5,036 nucleotides of DNA from positions 1-5,036 of the forward strand of contig CALLZA010000255.1 in NCBI GenBank assembly GCA_937858165.1, given 5' to 3'. Position 1 is the first letter of the stretch, and every line of letters begins with the position of its first letter. A model generated the notes under the pieces. It saw nothing but the letters and a program-made list of their open reading frames with translations, was not told where the DNA came from and did no database searches. This DNA is from an uncultured Ardenticatenia bacterium. GTDB lineage: Bacteria; Chloroflexota; Anaerolineae; Promineifilales; Promineifilaceae. Of this stretch, positions 1-5,036 are shown piece after piece. A program made the position numbers and the translations under genes.

Positions 1-195
1 TGTTTGCGATCATTGCGTGTTCTTGTATTCGTGTTTTTGTGCATGCGACTCGGCGTGAGTTTGTCGTAGTTACATCAGCTCAGTCCGGATTCTGTATCTG
101 ATATGACTTTATTATCGGTGATATATACGTGTAGTTTTTTTTTTTTTTGTATATTTTTTTTTTTTTTTTATTTGTTTTTCTCTTTTTTTTTTTTT
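1..195. other. Non-biological base-call noise before the adapter
   Basis: This stretch lies outside the P7 adapter end at 196, so it cannot be part of the cloned fragment. Positions 135-195 are almost pure T, and 1-134 are T/G-rich with no coding structure. Read on the other strand it is an A-rich run followed by random calls, which is what a sequencer emits after reading through a short insert, the adapter and off the end of the molecule. It holds no supportable gene; the short open frame at 103-291 is poly-T coding for Phe runs fused to translated adapter. Confidence 0.93.
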
Positions 196-261
196 CAAGC
201 AGAAGACGGCATACGAGATCTAGTACGGTCTCGTGGGCTCGGAGATGTGTATAAGAGACAG
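196..261 (+). other. Illumina Nextera P7/i7 adapter (synthetic)
   Basis: The P7 flow-cell sequence CAAGCAGAAGACGGCATACG plus AGAT occupies 196-219. An 8-base index CTAGTACG (the Nextera N702 index, as I recall it) is at 220-227, the read-2 adapter GTCTCGTGGGCTCGG at 228-242, and the 19-base Tn5 mosaic end AGATGTGTATAAGAGACAG at 243-261. The match is complete. Translation of this block gives the database-contaminant peptides MCIRDS and VYKRQ. Genomic sequence begins at 262. Confidence 0.99.
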
Positions 262-1570
262 CCTATATGGTGCTGCGGTATCGTCGCTTAACAACGTTCT
301 CGTCAATCATGAAGCGGACAAGCGCCTGGGCCGTGTTAGCGAACTGATCGGCGAGCACGAGTATCAAGCCCGGCAGGAGTTCGTCAACGGTGCGCTGGCC
401 CGCATTGTCTGGGCCGCCGAACCACGCGACGACCGCCTGGTTGTCGCATGTGGCGTTATGAACCCCACCGACAACCCCGACCAGCCAGCGCGCTATGCAC
501 CCTTCAAGCGCGACGGCGTCCGGCCGGAACAGCAGAACCTTAGCACGATCCTGCGTATGACGGAACAACCGTTCTACAATCTGCAACAAGAACGGCCTCT
601 GGCACGTGAGATCGCCAAAGCCTACAACACTGGCACAGATTTGGCCAATGCGGTTCATGATAAGGCTGAACCGCTCTATCTTGACTCTTCCACGCCCTTT
701 GGTCCCCAGGTGACCGCTTGCTACGTTCGGGTCCACAGCAACGTCGACGACATGACGACCGAGTACTTCACCGACTTCGATCGCCAGATGCACGCCAAGA
801 AGCCGATGAAGGGATCGTCGCTGACGATGGTCGATTCAGAGGACAAGCACAAGATGACGATTGTCCGCTCTGACGACCTGGTGCCCAGCACCGATTTTGC
901 CATGTGGTATGCCTGCCGCAAAGCTTACATCAGCCAGGTAACGGACACCACGCGGGGCGTCCCGGCGGCAGAACTGCACATCTTCCCGGCTGAAATCAAT
1001 GCCTGCTACTATGAGGCCGAGATGCCGCGCATGTTGCAGCGCGAATATAAGACCCTTCACCCTGAAGTGGTCGCCCTGTTGGAAGATCGCGAGCGCTTCG
1101 AGATGTTCTTCCGGGCCAAGGCTTTGGGCTTCATCAGTCGCGAGTTGGAGCGCGGCCAGCCGTTCTGGGGCTACCGGCTGCCCGGCTCCAGGGATGTGCT
1201 GCACATCACCGTCCCGTCTGAGCGCCTGGAGGGACGAGAGCGTGACGACTTCTTCCAGATCATCCACAACTTCGTTCTAGTCGGCTATGACCAGCGCGCT
1301 GGCCATGGCAGCGGCATCCGCGTTGACTGGGGTAAGCTGCGCGAGGCCATCCTGGCCGCCCAGCGCGAGTTGACCCCGGCCGCCGCGTCCAGAAAATATC
1401 GCGACGAGATCAACAAGGGCATCGTCAAACAAATGCGCGACGAGGCCAAGTTGTTGCAGGACCGCGAGCCAGACGAGAACCGCCGGCCGCTGGTGGGCCA
1501 GGAACTATACGACCTGGCTGACCTTAGCGAGGTGGTTCTCACCCGGGCGGTTGAGTCGCTGCGCAACTAG
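262..1570 (+). CDS. C-terminal part of a probable tubulin-like protein (5' truncated)
   Basis: The genuine reading frame enters from the left contig end; the first whole codon is at 263 and the stop is TAG at 1568-1570, giving 435 residues. An apparent ATG at 233 lies inside the adapter and adds a false MGSEMCIRDS start. The protein is soluble in appearance, with no signal peptide or membrane segment. Counting from the first whole codon, visible landmarks are a strand-like KMTIVRSDDLVP at 197-208, ELHIFPAE at 237-244, an amphipathic stretch EDRERFEMFFRAKALGFI at 274-291, a segment HNFVLVGYDQRAGHGSGI at 335-352, and a charged helical tail from about 370. The same order of blocks occurs in the C-terminal half of the next gene, which itself has a tubulin-like N-terminus. 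I infer that this is the C-terminal region of a related large tubulin-like protein whose nucleotide-binding domain lies off the contig. Without that domain the family call is moderate; a plain hypothetical protein remains possible. Confidence 0.6.
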
Positions 1571-1583
1571 CAATCGGGTCACA

Positions 1584-1620
1584 GGGAGGGGGATACCGCA
1601 TGGCGACGAGCCCCCTTCCC
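1584..1620 (+). promoter_or_regulatory. GC-rich intergenic hairpin
   Basis: GGGAGGGGG at 1584-1592 can pair with CCCTTCCCCC read backwards from 1620 to 1612, forming a 9-bp stem with one G-U pair (1588/1616) and a 19-base loop that contains ATG at 1600. It sits in the 73-base gap between the two large genes. There is no T-run after it, so it does not look like an intrinsic terminator. A role in mRNA processing, stability or setting the ratio of the two products is possible but unproven. The purine-rich left arm also resembles a ribosome binding site. Confidence 0.4.
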
Positions 1621-1627
1621 GTGCCCC

Positions 1628-1633
1628 AGGGAG
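1628..1633 (+). promoter_or_regulatory. Ribosome binding site for the 1072-residue protein
   Basis: AGGGAG, containing the core GGAG, lies 10 bases upstream of the ATG at 1644. It supports that start over the in-frame TTG at 1551, which would add 31 residues of unconvincing composition and overlap the end of the previous gene. Confidence 0.6.
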
Positions 1634-1643
1634 CCACAAGCTC

Positions 1644-4600
1644 ATGGGTTTCTTCGAACGGTGGCGGCGGGGTGAAAGCGGCGGGCGTGGCCCCTCGTTG
1701 TTCGACCCCTGGAGCGGCCCACCTGCCATCCAGGGCAGCGGCGCCGGCGGCAGCACTGACGTGCCGGCTCTGTTGCGCGCCGCCGAAGGACTGACCTCTG
1801 CGGTTAAGTACGACGCCGCGCTGGTCATCGGTCTAGGGCCTAGCGGCGAGCAAGTCCTGCGTGCGCTGAGTAACGAGCTGGCGCTCGACCCAGCCGGCCT
1901 CCAACGCAAGGTCAAATTAGTCCTGCTGACCACCCGGCCTGTGCCCACGCAATCGCTTGTCGGCGTACCTATCCGCCAGTTTGACCTAGGCCGGCTTGGC
2001 CCGACCGATACCCGCACCCCGGCCACTGGCTCGGCCCGCGCCCCCTTGCTTGATCGATTCCTCCATCCCGCCTACTACGATCCGATTGCCCTCTACTTCA
2101 ACAACGTGCAAAGGGATTTGCGCTCGGCGGCTACCGACGACTTGGAGACTCGGGTCATCGTCGTCGGTAGCCTGGGCGAGCCAGAGATCGGCTTGTTGGG
2201 TAACCTGATGCTTCTGTTGCTGACCAGCAGCGGTGGACGTGGCATCTCGCGGCGTGTTGCGCTGTTGAGCATCGACTCCTACGCCCCAGAGCTGTCGCCG
2301 GCCGAACAGGAGGCCGCCCTGCGCGAGTTGGGCCGGCTGACCTTCCTCGGCCCCCACGTCATGCCCCACCAGGCCTCGCAGCCCGACAACGCTTCTATCA
2401 ACGCCCTGATTGACTACTTCTTTCTCCTCCAGAACGCAGGCGGCCTGCGCGCGCCCACCGCATCCGGCGCAGACCCGCTGCCGTTTGACCTGACAGTCGG
2501 CCAGGCGCTGGCCGAGTTGACCTATTTGTTGCTCCATCCTTCCGGTCGCGATCTGTGGGCGCATCTTCAGAACGACCTGGCCACTACCGGCGGTGCGCGG
2601 CAGTTGACCCACGCGCCATATCTGCACACCGCCGGCGTGGCCACTCTCTTCGTCCCGGTTACCGAATTACAAGCCTACATCGCCGCACGGCTGGCTCAGG
2701 CGGCCGTCTTTGGCGAGCGGGCCCATACCCCAGAAGGGTTGCTGGCGCGTCGCACTCCGGCTGTTAGCTATGACGGCGACGGCCCGGCACTGGCCCGTGC
2801 CTGGCTGCGTCAGGATGGCCTGGCTCATCGTCTGACCAGTGGGCTATTAGAGACGACCGGCCCGGAATCGTTCCAGTCGCCGCCGCCCGTTGCTACTGAC
2901 CCTGTATCCTATGTGCCCCTATTGCCGGCTCAGGTGGGTCACGCCCTGGCGGCGCTGTTCAACGATGGCGGGCCCGACACCTTCGAGCGCGCTGAAGCCG
3001 GGCTAAACCACGTGCAGCGCTACCTGGCCAACTGGATCAACTGGTGCAACGCCGCCAATAATGCCCACGCCTCCGATGAACTGCGTGCCCTGGCTTTCAT
3101 TCTGGATCAGTGGCAATCACAGATTCGCGCGTTGCGTGGCCAGCTCGATGCTTGGCGAGTCGCCCTAGGACTCGATCGCCCAGGTACAGCGTTGAGCGCG
3201 CCCGCCAACCCCGCTTTGTCTGGCCTCTCTAACCTGCCGCCACTCACCAGTTGGGGTGTTCCTGCGGCGGCCCCACCCCGTTCTGACTTGCCGCCGCTTG
3301 TCGGCAACGCGCCGCGATCAGCGGCCCTACCGCCCCTGGTTGGTGATGGGTCGCCCTCAACGGCCGTCCTGCCACCGCTGAGCAGCGGACAGGCCGCTTT
3401 GAGAACGACTGCCATCCCACCTCGCGTCTCCCTACGCCAGTTGCTACAGAACGAGCGTAAACAAGCCGAACATCGGCTGCAGGCTGTTGTTGGCGGTGGC
3501 GTGCGCCGGCCGCTAACGGCCGAGCCCCAGTTAGGCGGCTTTGATGGCCTAAGCGAGGCTGAAAAGTATTACCGCGACATCATCCGACCGGAGATTGACC
3601 AGTTTTTGACGACTGACAGCCCCCATTTCCGGGCCATCACCCAGCGACTCTACTGGTGGATCAAGCTAACCCGCAGTGAGCCGCCAGAGTTGCAGTTGAT
3701 CTGTCTGCCGGCCGACTTGGCGCTTAGCGCTGATAGTCCCCTTCCCCCCGACACGGCTACTTTCGGGCCGAACGACGGCCAGCGCCTGGTCAGTGCTCTG
3801 CTTGACATCGCAGGCGTCCAGGCTCAAAAAACGGCCGAAAACCTGACCGCGGGGTGGATGCTCAATCGCTTGCGTACGCCAGAGAGCCGCCAATTCTTGA
3901 AACGCGCTGAAACGGTCTATCTAGATTACGACGCCCGTCGAGCACGTGAGCAATATTTGGAGACGCTAGGCGCGCGTCCCTACCTTATCGGACCTGATGT
4001 GGTGACGCTCGATGCCGTCGCTGGCTATGTCTTCCCGGCGTCTGTCGAAGGCGTCGAGCGGCTCGACGGTGCCGAGCCGACGCGCCTGACCGCCCTGCGC
4101 ATCCAGAAGGACATTCCTCTCCAGGTCGTGCGCCTCCCTCAGCCAACGCAACAGACCTATGGCCAACCCACGGCCCTCTATCTCTATGACCAGGAGCGGT
4201 TAGCAGCCCAATATGAAGCCCGGTTGTCTGGCGGGGCGGGTCAAGGTACGTCCCAATTCCCACCCGATTTCGTCGTTGCGTTGACCGACGCCGACCTGGT
4301 GCGCTTGTTCTGTCATGGTGTTATGGCGGGTCTCATCGGCGTGCGGGTGACCGATCCCCTAACCAGCCAGCTGTACTGGACAGTGCCCTTCCAACCGACC
4401 GACGTTAGGCCGGAGACAACCACCTTCCCATGGGAAGCAGGCGCGCCGCAGACCGTGCCCACCCGCTCGCTTGACGACTTGGATAGTGATGAGTGGCACG
4501 TCGCCGGGCGGCGGTCAAACAAGATGTGGCTCGAGCTGGCCCCTTACCACTCGGCGCAGGAGTGGCAAAGCCTATGGGGGGCCATGCGCGCTTTCACGCT

Positions 4601-4862
4601 TGACCTCCCCTATGGCCGCTCACTCGAGGCTGACCTGATCCACCCCTTCCACCGCGACAACCGCCGTACCTTTCTGGCCGCGTTGGGCGCGGCCATCATA
4701 GCCGCTCACGAACGCCCCAGCGACAACGAAGCCATGAATCGGCGTGTCCTCTCCTTGCGCAACCGGCTGGGCGAATGGCGCCGACGTTATCCCAATGATA
4801 GCTTGGCCCTCGCCTTCTTTACTGTTTTCGAAATCGAGATGCAACGCCCCGGTGCTCTCTAG
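1644..4862 (+). CDS. Divergent tubulin/FtsZ-like protein, 1072 residues
   Basis: The start chosen is ATG 1644 (MGFFERWRRGE), with GGAG upstream. Residues 1-10 could form a short basic amphipathic helix; 11-45 are a Gly/Pro-rich linker. Residues 56-79 form a strand-GLGPSG-helix unit like the first nucleotide-binding loop of Tubulin_2-type proteins. Strand KLVLLTT follows at 91-97, and VIVVGSLGEPEIG at 171-183 sits where tubulins carry the glycine-rich signature loop (GGTGSG in this family). The helix EQEAALRELGRL at 221-232 fits the next conserved element. The signature loop is degenerate, so GTP binding or hydrolysis is uncertain. Residues 531-593 are a proline-rich linker with LPPL repeats. 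The C-terminal half has KYYRDIIRPEIDQFL at 641-655, RLYWWIKL at 669-676, RLTALRIQKDIPL at 814-826 and TDADLVRLFCHGVMAGLI at 881-898, blocks partly shared with the upstream protein. No signal peptide or membrane segment is seen. Known tubulin-like proteins assemble filaments or remodel membranes; whether this one does is inference. Alternative: an uncharacterised Rossmann-like scaffold protein. Confidence 0.62.
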   Translation: MGFFERWRRGESGGRGPSLFDPWSGPPAIQGSGAGGSTDVPALLRAAEGLTSAVKYDAALVIGLGPSGEQVLRALSNELALDPAGLQRKVKLVLLTTRPVPTQSLVGVPIRQFDLGRLGPTDTRTPATGSARAPLLDRFLHPAYYDPIALYFNNVQRDLRSAATDDLETRVIVVGSLGEPEIGLLGNLMLLLLTSSGGRGISRRVALLSIDSYAPELSPAEQEAALRELGRLTFLGPHVMPHQASQPDNASINALIDYFFLLQNAGGLRAPTASGADPLPFDLTVGQALAELTYLLLHPSGRDLWAHLQNDLATTGGARQLTHAPYLHTAGVATLFVPVTELQAYIAARLAQAAVFGERAHTPEGLLARRTPAVSYDGDGPALARAWLRQDGLAHRLTSGLLETTGPESFQSPPPVATDPVSYVPLLPAQVGHALAALFNDGGPDTFERAEAGLNHVQRYLANWINWCNAANNAHASDELRALAFILDQWQSQIRALRGQLDAWRVALGLDRPGTALSAPANPALSGLSNLPPLTSWGVPAAAPPRSDLPPLVGNAPRSAALPPLVGDGSPSTAVLPPLSSGQAALRTTAIPPRVSLRQLLQNERKQAEHRLQAVVGGGVRRPLTAEPQLGGFDGLSEAEKYYRDIIRPEIDQFLTTDSPHFRAITQRLYWWIKLTRSEPPELQLICLPADLALSADSPLPPDTATFGPNDGQRLVSALLDIAGVQAQKTAENLTAGWMLNRLRTPESRQFLKRAETVYLDYDARRAREQYLETLGARPYLIGPDVVTLDAVAGYVFPASVEGVERLDGAEPTRLTALRIQKDIPLQVVRLPQPTQQTYGQPTALYLYDQERLAAQYEARLSGGAGQGTSQFPPDFVVALTDADLVRLFCHGVMAGLIGVRVTDPLTSQLYWTVPFQPTDVRPETTTFPWEAGAPQTVPTRSLDDLDSDEWHVAGRRSNKMWLELAPYHSAQEWQSLWGAMRAFTLDLPYGRSLEADLIHPFHRDNRRTFLAALGAAIIAAHERPSDNEAMNRRVLSLRNRLGEWRRRYPNDSLALAFFTVFEIEMQRPGAL
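3234..3422 (+). repeat. LPPL short-motif repeats in the inter-domain linker
   Basis: Inside the 1072-residue protein, LPPL occurs at residues 531, 549, 562 and 576, with a degenerate IPPR at 591, spaced 18, 13, 14 and 15 residues apart. Two copies extend to LPPLVG followed by N or D. Flanks are rich in Ala, Ser, Pro and Gly and probably disordered. Such spaced copies suit a flexible linker or a multivalent docking motif. The DNA copies are not identical, so this is not a recent duplication. Confidence 0.75.
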
Positions 4863-4876
4863 CCGGTCTATAGCTC

Positions 4877-4882
4877 AGGTGA
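4877..4882 (+). promoter_or_regulatory. Ribosome binding site for the third gene
   Basis: AGGTGA matches the 3' part of the consensus AAGGAGGTGA and lies four bases before ATG 4887, acceptable spacing for this part of the consensus. It lies in the 24-base gap after the previous stop codon, which points to co-transcription. Confidence 0.6.
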
Positions 4883-4886
4883 AACT

Positions 4887-4945
4887 ATGACCAGTGACAA
4901 CAGTGCAGACCTCCTACCGTCCGGACAAACCCTCGACTTTAATGG
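4887..4945 (+). CDS. Start of a third operon gene (3' truncated)
   Basis: ATG 4887 opens 19 genuine codons reading MTSDNSADLLPSGQTLDFN, plus two bases of a glycine codon, before the adapter begins at 4946. The frame continues artificially through the adapter to TGA at 5010-5012, so any 41-residue product called here is chimeric. The visible N-terminus is polar and acidic with no signal peptide. It is too short to assign a family. A good AGGTGA upstream and the 24-base spacing support a real, co-transcribed gene. Confidence 0.6.
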
Positions 4946-5011
4946 CTGTCTCTTATACACATCTCCGAGCCCACGAGACCGTACTAGATCCCGTATGCCG
5001 TCTTCTGCTTG
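4946..5011 (-). other. Illumina Nextera P7/i7 adapter, reverse complement (synthetic)
   Basis: This is the reverse complement of 196-261: Tn5 mosaic end CTGTCTCTTATACACATCT at 4946-4964, read-2 adapter at 4965-4979, index CGTACTAG at 4980-4987, and P7 complement at 4988-5011. One base differs from the expected P7 sequence, C at 4991 instead of T, consistent with a low-quality read end. Having the same P7 end at both contig termini fits read-through of short fragments by read 1 on each strand. Confidence 0.99.
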
Positions 5012-5036
5012 AAAAAACAACACAACAACACAAAAA
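5012..5036. other. Poly-A-like base-call noise after the adapter
   Basis: An A/C-only tail follows the outer end of P7 and is therefore past the end of the sequenced molecule. It mirrors the T-rich run at 135-195 on the other end. Confidence 0.93.

Noticed and set aside
1..195. T-rich end as a telomere or linear-plasmid terminus
   Set aside because: It lies outside the adapter, has no repeat unit, and mirrors the A-rich tail on the other end.
103..291. 62-residue open frame with long Phe runs
   Set aside because: It is poly-T noise joined to translated adapter.
263..793. 176-residue antisense open frame
   Set aside because: It is opposite the first gene and has no convincing start signal or recognisable motif; a shadow frame.
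1551..1643. N-terminal extension of the large protein from TTG 1551
   Set aside because: It would overlap the end of the first gene, lacks a clear ribosome binding site, and adds polar residues unlike a folded start; ATG 1644 has GGAG 10 bases upstream.
1600..1794. 64-residue open frame with a good upstream purine run
   Set aside because: It overlaps the well-supported large gene out of frame, has low-complexity Ala/Pro/Ser composition and no recognisable domain; kept only as a start-site question.
1986..2627. 213-residue antisense open frame
   Set aside because: It lies wholly opposite the core of the large protein, in GC-rich DNA where long shadow frames are expected; its translation is rich in Gln, Gly and Arg with no recognisable motif.
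196..5011. A 66-base inverted repeat flanking about 4.7 kb, with Tn5 mosaic ends, like a transposon
   Set aside because: The repeats are complete synthetic Nextera adapters with index and P7 sequence; there is no transposase, and the outer sequence is base-call noise.

Overview
The window is a short assembled contig of GC-rich bacterial DNA with sequencing adapter still attached at both ends. The genuine insert runs from about 262 to 4945. Positions 196-261 and 4946-5011 are the same Illumina Nextera P7/i7 adapter in opposite orientation. Positions 1-195 and 5012-5036 are low-quality base calls past the end of the fragment (T-rich on the left, A-rich on the right). Nothing outside 262-4945 should be read as biology.

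The insert holds three genes, all on the + strand, probably one operon. First is the C-terminal 435 residues of a protein whose start lies beyond the contig (to 1570). Second, after 73 bases containing a GC-rich hairpin, is a complete 1072-residue protein (1644-4862). Third, 24 bases later, are the first 19 codons of another gene (4887-4945), cut off by the adapter. No RNA genes, CRISPR arrays, insertion sequences or convincing antisense genes were seen.

The large protein looks like a divergent bacterial tubulin/FtsZ-like protein of the long Tubulin_2 type. It has an N-terminal nucleotide-binding-like strand-loop-helix (GLGPSG) and a later strand where the glycine-rich tubulin signature loop should be. 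That loop reads GEPEIG rather than GGTGSG, so GTP binding is doubtful. A proline-rich linker with a repeated LPPL motif separates this N-terminal half from a long C-terminal half. The truncated upstream protein shows the same order of C-terminal blocks, including one 18-residue stretch that aligns without gaps. The two genes may therefore be diverged paralogues encoding two subunits of one assembly. This is inference from reading the sequence; no alignment or structure prediction was run.

The organism is a GC-rich bacterium, probably from a metagenome. Large tubulin-like genes of this kind are common in Chloroflexota, which is my best guess, but nothing in the window proves the phylum.
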